From positions 7,378,001 through 7,442,000 of the forward strand of contig JALGAS010000002.1 in NCBI GenBank assembly GCA_023078685.1: 64,000 nt of DNA. Direction: 5' to 3'. The notes beneath the pieces were generated by a model, which was given only the letters and a program-made list of their open reading frames with translations, had not been told where the DNA came from and made no database searches. Both the position numbers and the translations under genes were made by a program. The stretch's first letter is position 1. Each line of letters starts with the position of its first letter. Positions 21,822-33,834 of this stretch are shown piece after piece. This stretch comes from Neopestalotiopsis rosae. Its lineage: Eukaryota; Ascomycota; Sordariomycetes; Amphisphaeriales; Sporocadaceae.

Positions 21822-24800
21822 GATGTTTATAATGATGTCGTAGGTTGAAGTCTTTTTTTCTCGCTGTCAACGGGTCTACTGCCGGATACTCACTAAGTGA
21901 AACCGTCTTGAGGGGTGATTGCTGTCCAGGTTTGGAGGGGCAGTTTAGTGCTCTGAAGAAAGTTGGCGGGGTACCTAAATATACTGCTTCTGGAAATTCC
22001 GCGACGTCACGTAGTAGGAAGATCTAGGGGTCCACGACTTGGCGTTATTCCATAGCTGTTTCCCGAGCTCGGGAAATGTGCATCAATTTGACGTCAATTC
22101 GTGTCTGCACGACAGTCTTCTTATTAATGAATCTTCCATTCCATTCCCGCATACTAAACGGACGAGTCACTCGATCGATAATATTCGGCGATATTTTTAC
22201 CACGAGCAGCGATTCCTGCACGGGTATTTGCGACCATAGTCAAAACACGAGTCGGCTGCCATAAGACATGGACGCGTCAAGGACTCCGCAATGCCGAAAC
22301 ATCAGCTTCAGGATGAGGCAATTTGCATAGGCGAATTATTCACTCTCACCCTTCTTCTCCTCACTCTTCCTCACCGTGCCCTGTTTTGTATCACAATCGA
22401 TTCGAGAAGAGCTCACAGTTGATACCTCGTCTCGATATCGCGCAAGGCAAAGGTGCAAATAGCGTCACGCTCGGGCATTTGAACCCGAGTCATTTGTTGT
22501 TGCCAAGGAATTTGTCTGCCATCGCTAGAGAAATCATTCGCGCGGACCGTCATCTTCTGTCGAATGAAGCTTGTATGAGACTGCCGACCTGGGAGCGACG
22601 CAGGTATGATGGCTGACCCTATATATCGGACTCGTGCTTCGTATATCTTTATTGAATCTGTTCCGCTCTGTTTGGCCATGCCTGACATGGGACTGTGACG
22701 AGTGAGCCCATATGTTCCGCTTGCATCACTTGCTATAATCTTAGTATCGTGAGTCGTCTCTTTTAGCAATTTAGTGAGCCGCTCCGCTTGTTGCACGGCC
22801 TCTATTCTGGTCCGTCACAACCGAGTGTTCCTACTATTACAGGAGTCTTCGGCAGTCGTAAATTGTTCGTCTCCTGAATGAGTATTAGCTAACGCTGCAA
22901 CAAAACTCGAGTCATGCTCTCGATGACCTAATGTGAAGGTAGGGGAATGCTCGAGTTCACTTTACCTACCTGTTTGGACAGTGTTCATTCCATTGAGGCT
23001 GGCGGTCGGTTTGAGTGGGAAAGTGACGACATGGACCATCACACTGTTCCTTGTGATCAAGATGCCAATACAGTTTGCTTAAATGTCAAATGCTTGTCTG
23101 TTGAAGTTCTCGGATGTCATGAAATAGAGAAAACCCGTCACGGGCTTTCGTGTTAGTAAACGCCTACTAGGGCAATGGACAGGAGAACACGATTTAGTTC
23201 CCGTAAGCAAACGCAATGCCACATAGTGAACATGATCCAGATCAAATTTGAGCTAAACTTTCTCAAGATCAGAAGTTGACAGCGGATCAGATCTCGCCCT
23301 TATTCACTGGGCTATGGTAGTTGTGCAACTAGACGTGAGTCCGCTGGTCACAGGTGAGCGAGTCCTAGGTGAAGCTCGAAGGTTAGGTGACAAAAGAAAG
23401 AATAAAAGTCACCACCGCAAGAATCAAGTGCAATCCCCAGGTTTAGAGGTACAGCGGCGTACTATGGCACCTAGATATGCGTAAGTAGTCGTGGTATAGG
23501 TCTGAGTGGCTACCGACCGCGCGGTTCTTGGGTCAGGGGATGTCCAAGAAAGAAGGACGAAGTATTCATAATACTGCAAAGTAAGATGATAGTGGTATGG
23601 GAAATGAAATGACTCGAGGTCATAGTGGCAAACGACACATTCTCTGCTGGGGGCCATACTCGATCTGTTCCACTCTGGTCATCGAGACCCTGTGCCAGAT
23701 GACCGTTCATGTAAATGCAATCTCCGGTTGTCATACTTGCGCGACCCAATGACAACTGGCTCATTGGAGCTTTCACATGCACAAAATCAGACCGAGTAGT
23801 CGGACTTTTTCAGCCTGAAATCGATACATGGTAATAATGTACATGCTTGTTGGGAGATTTGCTGCTGCAACTGTATGCATGAACGTCGCATAGCGTAGCC
23901 CCGATGCATAGGCGAGTGAAGAGCGAAATGAGCAAGCGTCAGTTCTAGACTTCTGACTTCTAGCTTTCAGGACCAAGGACTATGGCAGTGGAGTCAGCGA
24001 CCCAGTCCTTTTCGACGCAGAAGTACTGCTGTTATAGCGGAATTGATCTATTCTGTAGAATATGAAGTTTAATTGCCACAAAGTAAGATACTCGTCACTC
24101 TTTTCCAATCGTCACATAGAATTGAGGACTCTTGCTCGGAGTCTCTGTATTCGTTGCCTTGGTTTTTGATTTCGCTGCAATTATTACGCGGGTGATCCAC
24201 TCAAAGAAGCTTGATCTCGGGATCGGGGTCCTGTTTGCGGGGAGCAAAATCTGGGGAAGTCATCACGATCTGGTTTTCCAGGTCCACCAATACTATACAG
24301 TAGATGCTAATTGTCCGGGGACCACAACCCGGATCACGCTGCCTTGCCTCCGGGCATAATTTCAAGAACTACTGTAATTAAAGTAACAAACTGCCGCGAG
24401 AGAATTTTCTGCCGATGCCAATTTCTGGACGTGGTAGCAGTGAGGTACGGTACCATCATCAGCCTCTCAGCTCCGCCTCATCTCGCTAACATAGGGAGAG
24501 AGAATCATATGCTGCCGACTGCAACATGACATGATCATCAGCTGCTTCTCTTCGACTACTTGCCGCACCTCGGCATGAATATACGTAGTGGACAGGGCCA
24601 AACGAGTGAAGACTTGCAGGGCCCCCCAGGTTCGGGGATGGTTGGAGAGGAGGACGAAGAACAGCAAAAGAGGAGGTGTGGTGGTCACCAGCACATCCGC
24701 ACAGCGCATAACAGGTTTAGTCCAGGTCTGGCTCCACCCCCGGATTTTGACCGACCCCTGGCGCGTAAGATGAATCTTGGCCACTAAGCCCGTTCTCGTA

Positions 24801-24981
24801 CCCACTTCCGAGAGATAGAGTTGGGTCTGTGAACGAACCGTTTGCACGTACCTGGTTTCTTGGTTCTTTCGGCCGGGGAACATAACCTTTGTCGATCTTA
24901 TGGGCAAATGTGGCGTTTTCTCTCGTACGTGAAATGTACAGTATACTCACTCGGACATTCGGGCGGTGGTATGGAATCAGT

Positions 24982-25021
24982 GCAGGCAGGCAGGCTGGCT
25001 GGCTGGCTGGCTGGCTGGCTG
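24982..25021. repeat. Tetranucleotide microsatellite, GCAG then GGCT units
   Basis: A short run of GCAG/AGGC units passes directly into about seven tandem GGCT units. It is likely a length-variable locus with no evident coding role. Confidence 0.85.
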
Positions 25022-25798
25022 TGCGCCGGCATGCTCACCACTTGCGCCAGCGTACCTGCAGGTAATGCTACCCTCAATAATCACCAGTTGCGGTTGCATC
25101 CGCCGAGTTGAAATGAAGGAGACTGAACCCTCATTTTGCAATTCTCGCGACGGCAGTTTTCGATTGTTTCATTCTCGCAAGGAATCGCATTCATGCTACT
25201 CAATGACTCCTGCTTGAATCCTAGGCGCCAGTCAAACCCCAATTACCCCAATTGAACCGAGGTGAATATTTCCCTGTATTGCCTCATTGTCTCACTCAAT
25301 ACGAGGGATTCTCGACTGCTTTCACATGATCCAATCGATGATTTGATCCTGGACACACTCGCAGTGCAGGACTGAATGCATATGGACCAGACCTGTTTCT
25401 ACCGAAGTGGCCGACAACCGTCGATCATAGGCCGTTGCCCGACAAGCATAACTGCTACCTTGTTTCCCCAGACTAGAGAGGCGAGCCAACCAGGTCACGG
25501 TATTGCAGATCATAACGGAGCTTTACCCCAAATATGGCAAGTTCAATATATGCTGCCTCTCGTTAAGCCTCTGGAAGGTGATACTATTACGAAACAATAA
25601 TAACATATGCGACTAAACCCCTGCCCTATTAAGTGTATCGACTGTGTTAGTCGATTGGACGGCCCGACGTCCTACGACCAATACTGGCCTGGGCTTTATG
25701 GTTGCAGGTCCTTGTTTTGACCCTGCTGCTACCTTATGACGGTGGCTCAGTACTATGTATCATTGAGGATATCCGGATGTAATGGAAAGGGGAGGAGG

Positions 25799-25806
25799 CA
25801 TAAAAG
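25799..25806 (+). promoter_or_regulatory. TATA-like element of the CFEM gene
   Basis: A CATAAAAG sequence lies about 180 bases upstream of the ATG at 25983. It is followed by a pyrimidine-rich leader and preceded at 25788-25792 by an AGGGG stress-element-like core. This is typical of fungal promoters, but function is inferred. Confidence 0.4.
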
Positions 25807-25982
25807 CCCAGATGTCCCTCCGTTGCAACGTATACGTTCTTCTACCTTCTTTCTCTATCCATCCAGACATTCGTTTGCCAATCACGAGTCCATCAATATC
25901 AGCCTCTGTTGACCTGTATACTACGTCTTTCTTCTAATTTCGACACTTTAGTCTTTCCAACAACAACCCCAAAACCGTCAAA

Positions 25983-26667
25983 ATGAAGTACGCTTTCGCT
26001 GCCGCGGCCCTCGTTGCCACCGTCTACGCCCAGGACATCTCCACCATCCCGTCGTGCGCTATTCCCTGTATCGACGCCTCGCGGGCCAGTGTCACCACTT
26101 GCGGCGAGACCGACTACAAGTGCCTGTGTGACAACATCACTGCCATCCAGGGTGACGCCACCACCTGTGTCATCAGCGCTTGCGGTGCTACTGTCGCCGT
26201 CAGTAAGTTGAAGTCCTCGCCTCATGAGTATTATGTTGAAATTGTTCCTAACAACAATCACAGGCGAGGTCCTCCCAGCCACTCAGGCTTTCTGCGCCGC
26301 TGTTGAGGCCGGCGGTTCCAGCAGCTCCGCTGCTGAGACCACCACTGCCGCTGAGACTACCACTGCTGCTGAGACCACCACTGCCGCCGGTACCACCACC
26401 GTCGCCGAGACGACCACCACTGCCGCCAGCACCGCCACTGAGGCCACCTCGGCCGCCTCCTCCGAGGGTGGCAGCTACCCCACTACCGTTATCTCCAGCA
26501 CCAGCTACGTGCCTACCACCATCGTTAGCACCAGCACCAAGGCCCACACCAACAGCAGCGCCTCGGCCACCTCGGCCCCGTCGACTGTCGTCACTGCCGG
26601 TGCCGCTGTCGCTACTGCCGGCTCCGTTGGCATGCTCGTCCTCGGTGCTCTCGCTGCCATGATCTAG
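25983..26667 (+). CDS. CFEM-domain secreted, probably GPI-anchored protein, two exons
   Basis: Exons 25983-26202 and 26264-26667 give 207 residues; the GTAAGT/CAG intron falls inside the domain. The signal peptide is about residues 1-16. The eight CFEM cysteines are all present after splicing (25, 29, 40, 47, 49, 62, 67, 84), the last supplied by exon 2. Asp44, three residues before Cys47, is in the position that ligates haem iron in Candida CFEM haemophores. A long Ser/Thr/Ala region with repeated E-T-T-T-A-A units and a hydrophobic tail (about 187-207) follows, as expected for a GPI-anchored wall protein. Likely roles are haem or iron capture, adhesion or a surface effector; the sequence does not separate these. 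No G-protein-coupled-receptor-like helices are present. Confidence 0.9.
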
Positions 26668-29620
26668 ATTGGCTGAGTGTCGCGAAGGCTTTTGGCGGCG
26701 CACGGATGAGCGAGATCCGAAGCATCAAGAATACCGATGTGGAACGATCAATGACTTGAAAAATTCTGGACAAATGGTATCATAGGACAAAGCATGGTTG
26801 GGTTCTGGATGGCGCCTAGGGATCATGCATCGTATATGAGAGCCAGGAACATTGGCATCAAATACTGCCGGCATCTTTAGTGATGGACGTTAATATGGGT
26901 TAACAAGGTTCATACTTGAATCAAAAGGCCAGAAAATCAATTGTAAATACTACCTTAATTCACATACTTGATTCCTGGCGTCGGCGATTCGTTATCTGTT
27001 CGTGTTTTCAATCCGTGGCACCAAATCCTCGATGCCATGAACCGACTTGACTTGTCGTTGTGGAAGCGACTTGACGTTGATTCGAAAACAAATAAGACGA
27101 GCGAGATGAAAAACCAAAATGGCTCATGTCAAAGAGTTGACAGAACCTTTCGCCGCATGCGGTGAGTTTACCTTCTCTTGATCATTCAAGCATTCAAAAA
27201 AGCAAGACGTTGAAGGATCCCAATGTGGCTTTCGCAACACCACCCGGCACGAACCTGCGGTGTCACAGCCGCAGTGTCGCTGTCATGTTTGCTTTTCGAT
27301 CGACGTCCTACGAGATGATAAGCTGATAGATCAAAATTTCAAACCTTGTTGTTTTTCTGCAGGGCTGACTTGTTATTCTGGCAACTCACAAATGAAGGGC
27401 ATGGGGATACAGCAAGAAAAAGAAACACTGGCCATCCGTGATAGTAGCCGCCGGAATGGAGTCCTCTAGATACCAAAAATTGGTGGGATAAGTTCATCTT
27501 TGAAAACATTCATTCCTTGGCCTTGGTTATGAACTAGAAGTTCATTCTGTTTCCAGTTTTGGCATGACCACAATTTCTGATTCTCCGAGCTGAAAAAATC
27601 AGTGACGGAATCCCAAGCTTGCAAAATGCTTGAAGATGAGTATTTCATCTCATCTCTAGAGTTTCTGCGATGTGTAGAATCTTGTTTTGAGGGCCCGTGG
27701 GGTACCTATAATTAGACTGCCTTATCATGCTCTACAGGGCTGAGAAGATCTGATTGACGTGGCAATGTTCTGTAGATAGACGGGAAACAATGCGTGCTTG
27801 GAGTTTTTATTGGCCGGGTGTTGTGAAGAAGCATCTCAAAAAAACAAGATTTACTTCTGGCTGTGCCGTCCAAAGGTGTTTGGTGGGTTAGCTCAACTGC
27901 CAACTGCTAGGTCAATAATTGGCTGTCGATCACCCGTCGTCGCAGGACAACGGCCAGCACAGGGCTATCAACAAGGGAAGCCAGATAAGAATGATCTCAT
28001 GATTATAGCTTATATAATTGAGTTCTTGAGCGTGTTCCGATTATAACTTGAACTCTGATAAGAGAAAAGGTAAGGAGCAGAAGAAGAAAGACTTTTGATA
28101 ATAGAACCTTATCGTTTTGAGTTTCAAGTTGAGACAGTGGATTGCAATGCCGTGCTTCTATGATAGCTGTCAGCCTGAGCCAAAAAAGCGGGCGCCGGAT
28201 GGGATGTCCTGCCAATTCCAATTGGCAGCGCCTTTTTAGCACTAAATCCGCCCACCGACCTATACTCCGCCACAGTATGATCCTATTCCCACAACAAATC
28301 CAAAATTGCCAAAAGGATTCCAATGACAAAAGACTCATGTCATCTCATTCCCTTCAAGCTTGGCGACGTCCATCAATGATCTCTGACGGGCTTGCGCTGC
28401 ATCCAACGATTGTGCCGCAGCTGTGAGGACGAAGACCATCTGCTGCAACAAAACCCAAAAAAAATTTAGACTACAAACAAGTGCCGAGAACTCCTTGTTA
28501 TCATAACTCCTATCGCAGCGTTTAGGTGCGAAGCCGGCAATTAAACAAAGTCAAGACATGCAGGGACTTCTCATCGTACCTTTTTCATCTTTCGTGGACG
28601 TTACGTGGATTGAACCCCCTGATCGATGGAAAAAGTGTCTCAGGCTGGAAATCTTTGGCACGACATTCCCCCATCAGCTCCCTCCATAACGGGGTAGATT
28701 GATCCACTTGATCGCCCAAATTCTATCTATTCGTGTGAGGATGCGTCGGATTTGCAATCTTAGAGAGGAAAAATGCCGTGATACCAACTACCAACATACA
28801 TGATGCATTGCTGCTCCTCTGGGATTACGGCGCTTAGCAAGGTCCCGGGCCGCGGGATCCAGCTGGGCGGGCTAGCCTGGCTGGGTCCAGGACAAAAACG
28901 AATTACGAAGCCCTCGACCTCGTATGAAGATTTTTTGTCACCAATGGCGTATGCATACGAGGCGTGACGTAAGATTTTAGCAATGCACGAAAAGAAAGCG
29001 ACGTTTCCTTCAAGATCTAGATAATAAGCTTGTTCGCAATTCTTCAGATTGAAATATCACAAAATCCCTGCGTCTTCTTTTCGCCGTGTCTTTTTGTTTC
29101 ATTCTCTTCTCATCCACCTCCGCCCCAGAAACATTTGTCTTTGCGAGGGACGAACAGGTGCAACGAACCTATCAAATTGTGCACCGAAGCGGGTCGACCC
29201 ACTAGCCACCCCCAGATCACTGCTGCGACACGACATAACGAGCCCCTTGGCGACGACTTACGGAATAGCCCGATCCACTTCACGATATCCGGCCAGAACG
29301 CGCGTAATCGCAAGCCTCTGAGACTGGGCACCAAGTCCGACCACAACCGCCGTTCTTACCAGGAGTGTTATTCATAGACCCGATAAGAAAGAACCAACAA
29401 CCAACTTTAATATATCACACCCCCACAACTGGCGATCTTTACTTTTCTTGATTTGTTTTTCGGTTGTCTTTCTCTCTCCATTTACTTGTCTTTTTTTTCC
29501 GCACCTAACTCTATCTCAACTTCATCTTGTTCAATTGCGAGTAGTTCTTTTTCTCTTTCTCTACCATACTTGTATCCTATGCGAAACGAATAATTTAGTT
29601 CCTTCTCAAGCAAAACCATC
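26668..29620. other. Gene-poor region and long upstream region of the mannosyltransferase
   Basis: No gene was recognised in about 2.9 kb. The last 200 bases are strongly pyrimidine-rich on the plus strand, typical of a fungal core promoter and leader. Confidence 0.5.
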
Positions 29621-31171
29621 ATGGCTCTGCGGCCCCCACGGCCGCGAGCCTGGCGCATTCTTGTCGCATTTGTCATTGCTTCTTTTCTCTACCTCTCTTT
29701 CGAAGGCGCAGATAGGATAAGGAAGGAACGCACTGAATTGAATATCCTTCGAGCCAGTCAACTTGTATCAGGGCAGGAGCACATTCGGTCGCCAGGAGTG
29801 CAAAAATATTGGCATACGCTTCGCGACCACCTGCGCGATGTAACCCCATCGGTGAATACAGTGAGATTGATCGGAACGGCCAGCGACAAGGACCAGGCTT
29901 TCGATTTTGACAAGAATACGAAACACCAGCGACTCGATATTGCTCGACTTCCAGAGGACGCAGTGAATTACCTGAGAGGCAGTCACAAGTCCTACCTCGA
30001 CATCACCAGCACGATGGCCCCCGCTCTGCCATACCAACCAGGAACTAGGGGAATAGTCACAACGGCGGGTGGAAAGTATTTCAAAATGGTCATACTCTCC
30101 TTGCGCATGTTGCGACGAGCAGGCTCGAGGTTGCCAGTCGTAGTCTTCCTCGATACCCCCAAAGACTATGACAAGCATGTCTGCGAGGAACTATTTCCAC
30201 CCATGGGCGCCGAGTGCGTCGTCTTGTCCGAGCTCCTCGATGTCGCGCCGCCTTCCATCAAGCAGGAGAAGTGCCAGTTCAAGGTCTTTGCGTTGCTCTT
30301 CTCCCCTTTCCAAGAGATACTCTTCCTGGATGCAGATGCTTTTCCTGCCCATAATCCGGATCTGCTCTTCACGGCAGAGCCCTATACGTCTACGGGCATG
30401 GTCCTCTGGCCCGACTTTTGGGCCAACACTGCGAGTCACCTGGCTTATGACATCGCAGACACGCCAGTACCTTCACTGGCCGAGAGAAGAAGCTCAGAGT
30501 CGGGCATCATGCTCTACGACAAGTCGCGGCATTCGCGCGATCTGCTCCTCGCACTATACTATAATTTTCTGGGCCCGCGTTTCTACTATCCCATGTTGAG
30601 TCAGGGCGCCGCTGGCGAGGGCGACAAGGAAACGTTCCTTCATGCCGCGATTGTCCTGAATGCCCCCTTTTATGATGTTAAGAGCCGAGTGACAGTCATG
30701 GGGCGCTGGTTGAACGACACGTGGCACTCGGCTGGCATGAAGCAGGCAGATCCAAGGGAAGACTGGCAACTATTTCATGCGCCTGGAAAAAAGTCCAGCA
30801 AAGGATTCAAGTTGGGGCCGATTGAGCTCAAGAGGAGCTCCAACAGCAATGCTACTGGCAAAGCCGAGGAGGTGATTGCACAACCGCTATTCATCCATAA
30901 CAACATCATCAAGCTTGATGTTGAGCAGCTGCTGCAGGATGGAAGTTCTCTATTTGAGACCAACGCTACTGGAAGTGTGCAACGGCTCTGGGGCCCCGTC
31001 CCAAGCCTAATAAAGGATTTTGGTTACGACGTTGAGAAGGTGATGTGGGAAGAGCTTGTATTAACTGGGTGCCAATTAATGGCAAAATCCTATTGCGGCA
31101 AGGCTCTGCGTTTAGCAGAGGGCGTTTTGGGCGAGAGTTTGGTCGGATTATACCCTGATTTGCGGCGGTAG
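29621..31171 (+). CDS. Alpha-mannosyltransferase of the MNN1/GT71 family (type II Golgi membrane protein)
   Basis: The 516-residue single-exon protein has a short basic cytosolic tail and one membrane anchor at about residues 11-27, then a lumenal catalytic domain. The domain has G-I-V-T-T-A-G-G-K-Y near 143-153, a D-x-D motif (Asp237-Ala-Asp239, in F-L-D-A-D-A-F-P) for metal and GDP-mannose, and S-E-S-G-I-M-L downstream. These are hallmarks of GT71 alpha-1,3-mannosyltransferases that add terminal mannose to N- or O-glycans in the Golgi. Several N-x-S/T sites are present. The exact linkage and acceptor cannot be read from sequence. It ends about 110 bases before the convergent F-box gene. Confidence 0.88.
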   Translation: MALRPPRPRAWRILVAFVIASFLYLSFEGADRIRKERTELNILRASQLVSGQEHIRSPGVQKYWHTLRDHLRDVTPSVNTVRLIGTASDKDQAFDFDKNTKHQRLDIARLPEDAVNYLRGSHKSYLDITSTMAPALPYQPGTRGIVTTAGGKYFKMVILSLRMLRRAGSRLPVVVFLDTPKDYDKHVCEELFPPMGAECVVLSELLDVAPPSIKQEKCQFKVFALLFSPFQEILFLDADAFPAHNPDLLFTAEPYTSTGMVLWPDFWANTASHLAYDIADTPVPSLAERRSSESGIMLYDKSRHSRDLLLALYYNFLGPRFYYPMLSQGAAGEGDKETFLHAAIVLNAPFYDVKSRVTVMGRWLNDTWHSAGMKQADPREDWQLFHAPGKKSSKGFKLGPIELKRSSNSNATGKAEEVIAQPLFIHNNIIKLDVEQLLQDGSSLFETNATGSVQRLWGPVPSLIKDFGYDVEKVMWEELVLTGCQLMAKSYCGKALRLAEGVLGESLVGLYPDLRR

Positions 31172-31279
31172 AAGGCGCACTTGTTAAAAATATTTTGATT
31201 TCTAGCGAATAAATTATTAATGATCATTAATGATGGCATCGATTTAGTGGAATGCCTCGAACACGGACGCGAAGCTACC

Positions 31280-33016
31280 TCATTCATCATCTGAATCAGT
31301 GAATCCCGCTAGCTCCGCTTTCCTGGTGTCTGTGACATCTTCGTATTCTGGTATCTGCATGATGCCGCTCACTCGAGTGGGCCACGATGTCTCCTGGTAG
31401 AAGCCCCAAGGACTTTCTCTTCGCATGTCTCCCGCAAGACCTTCCAAGAAATGAAGCGCAGCATGGGTTCGATCCCATAACCCTTCCACCCTCAGGATGC
31501 TGTGGTTGTCAATGAGCTTCAGAGGGACGCCAACGCTATCCGCGAGTCTGTCGACTGCACTCAGTTCACGACCATTGGCAAAATAATACGACCCATCTGC
31601 TTCGAGCGCGATCCATTTTAATTGGGGAAAGCGGCCCATTTTCTTGGCCTCCAGAATAAAGGCTACTCCGTCGAAGGACTCATCGTCTTCGTCGGCATGG
31701 CACAAAGTGAGTGTCTCCAGCTGTTCTGGCAGTGACCGAACCAGACGTCTCTCGTCCACATTGTCCGTCCATACAAATCCGAATATGTAGGTGCCGGCGA
31801 TGCGGAGATGCTTGAGCTTGGTAAAGGAGGCAAGACTTCCCATGGGTGCCGTATTCTGACTGGTGCTGCTGCCCCAGTGATAGTCGTGGGGGTAGTCGAG
31901 CCATATTTCTTCTAGGCTGTCCTTTTGCTTCTCCATGGCAAGGCGTAGAGATCGGTAACTAATGGGGACAAAGTGGTCCTCCCTTGTTTTTTCTTCACCA
32001 ACAATGTAGATGAAAGTTTTGAGTGCTTTTGGACTAGCGAGAAGCCGAATGAGGGACGTGGCAGGGACTCTGCAGTCGCGGAGCTCCAAGTGGGTGATGT
32101 TGAGAGACTGAGGTCTGACGTAACTCAAGATTGGCCCCAGACTTGACAAGTTGTGGAGATAAACCTTCTCGAGTGACGGAAGGACGAACGGACCGACCCA
32201 CGATTCTCCTCGCCGTACTGGCGATGTGTAGCCAAAGCAGATATGGCGAAGTTTGGCTAGAAATGATGACGGGGCTGATAATCCATTCTGTTGGGTCATG
32301 TCTCTCTGTAAAGCACGATCAAGAAAACCAGTCCGCCATCCATGAGTAGGCATCTCGAGATCCAAGGTGGTCAAGTTTGGTATACACAAGAGCAAAATTG
32401 TGAACATGACATTGCCGCGGATAGCCTTGCTTCTGGCAGCAAGGTATAACCAGCGGTCTGCTTCGGTCTCAAAGACCGGTATCGTCTCGTCGCGATTGGT
32501 CAAGATCTCAACTTCATCCTCATCGGCGCTTTCATCTGTTGACTCCCAGTCGCTGCCATCGTCTGCCTCTGACCCGCTTGCATCGTCAACAGAACCAGCA
32601 TTAGAAGGAGATGCAACTATGCCAGTTTGGGCATGAGGACTATTTTCCAGGCTATCTGGAAGAATTGTCTTTACGACATCCTCACACTGCGGGGCGAGAG
32701 GATTCAACGTTTTGACATTGTCGTGAATAACCTCTGGAAGCCTGATTGCAAGGTGTCGCACCATTAAGCCCAGACTGCGATCTCGTAGAAAGGTTCTGAC
32801 CAGGGCCTCGACCCGGTGACTAACTGTATCTCTGCGAGCGGCATGATTGAATACTTTAGTCGAGAGCAGATCGACGTGACGGTATAAATTTGGTGCAGCA
32901 ACCGCGCGAAATTGGCGTGAGCATTGTGAAAAGTTTGCAATCTCCTGCTTGGTCTGCATGTAATTGCATATCAAGTTGAGTAGCTCGGGCGGAAGCTCCG
33001 AAATGGAGGCTGCCAT
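31280..33016 (-). CDS. F-box protein 2, with acidic insert
   Basis: The 578-residue single-exon protein begins at the ATG at 33016; the open frame extends four codons upstream without an ATG. An F-box-like segment (I-S-E-L-P-P-E-L-L-x2-I-C ... F-S-Q-C-S-R-Q-F, about residues 4-50) opens the protein. An acidic Ser/Asp/Glu-rich insert lies around 145-175, and a leucine-rich body with K-H-L-R-I-A-type strands follows. It is likely an SCF substrate adaptor, with substrate unknown. It differs from the other F-box protein in the window apart from the N-terminal motif, so recent duplication is not suggested. Confidence 0.8.
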   Translation of the reverse strand: MAASISELPPELLNLICNYMQTKQEIANFSQCSRQFRAVAAPNLYRHVDLLSTKVFNHAARRDTVSHRVEALVRTFLRDRSLGLMVRHLAIRLPEVIHDNVKTLNPLAPQCEDVVKTILPDSLENSPHAQTGIVASPSNAGSVDDASGSEADDGSDWESTDESADEDEVEILTNRDETIPVFETEADRWLYLAARSKAIRGNVMFTILLLCIPNLTTLDLEMPTHGWRTGFLDRALQRDMTQQNGLSAPSSFLAKLRHICFGYTSPVRRGESWVGPFVLPSLEKVYLHNLSSLGPILSYVRPQSLNITHLELRDCRVPATSLIRLLASPKALKTFIYIVGEEKTREDHFVPISYRSLRLAMEKQKDSLEEIWLDYPHDYHWGSSTSQNTAPMGSLASFTKLKHLRIAGTYIFGFVWTDNVDERRLVRSLPEQLETLTLCHADEDDESFDGVAFILEAKKMGRFPQLKWIALEADGSYYFANGRELSAVDRLADSVGVPLKLIDNHSILRVEGLWDRTHAALHFLEGLAGDMRRESPWGFYQETSWPTRVSGIMQIPEYEDVTDTRKAELAGFTDSDDE

Positions 33017-33834
33017 TGTGACAGGCAAAAAGTGGTCTGTTTGCTTTTTTTGGTGTTACAAGTACTCTCTGGGCCGTTGGCTTCTAGTGCAAGGGATCAA
33101 AACCAGGGTAACGCGACGATCTGCACGTAGGCGAGAAATCTGGTCAATCGCAAGATGGTGCAAGAGTGGATTGACAGGCTGGTTTGACAGGTGACTGACG
33201 TATTCGTAGTGTTATTATGAGCACATCGAATTGGCTGGGTTTCTCCAATTCGGCAGCCCGCAGAACGCCTTTGCAGCCCAAAACCTTTTCGCCCAAAACT
33301 GTTGAGCGTTGAGCGCCAGCTGCCGCCCAGCTGCTGGCCAAGAACTCATGATCGGCTAATTCCAGTATAGAGTATATCAAGTCGCACAACCAGATGAAAC
33401 GACTTCCAGATGTTATTAATCTCACAGAATCATGGCCGTAATAAAGTAATGCATGCAAGTCCACGAAGATATATCATAATCTTAAAACCTGCACCAAAGT
33501 GAAAGACTGCACAATCTTCGACCCCGCAGTCACTGGCCGCGTTGCATTGCATTTTACCTTGGTTCTTTTTAGACATATATGCGGAGAACATCTTCTTCAA
33601 CGGACGATCGGACGATTATTCCCGTAGCATCTGCCGATGGTGCAACGGCCTTGATTTTACGAAATACTCCGGGTTTCCCAGGCTATAGTTCGACGATGTC
33701 TAAACTACCCAGGGTGTCTGCATCTCTACTGCTACTAAAAAAAGACAGTCTTGGCCCTATACTTTGTGATCTCGAAAGCCCACCTTCAGCTGAAATTTTC
33801 AAAATACGTATACTAATAAGAGCCTGAAGCAAAC
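33017..33834. other. Divergent intergenic region between F-box 2 and P450
   Basis: This is shared upstream DNA. An open frame at 33579-33827 lacks any recognisable domain and ends just before the P450 start; it is probably not coding. Confidence 0.5.

Larger units (their letters stand above)
21822..25982. other. Gene-poor region (about 4.2 kb)
   Basis: Only short frames without domains are present. The stretch includes a tetranucleotide microsatellite at 24982-25021 and, at its right end, the promoter of the CFEM gene. Confidence 0.5.

Noticed and set aside
26248..26703. Antisense Gly-rich frame opposite the CFEM gene
   Set aside because: It mirrors the Thr/Ala repeat of exon 2 and has no independent support.
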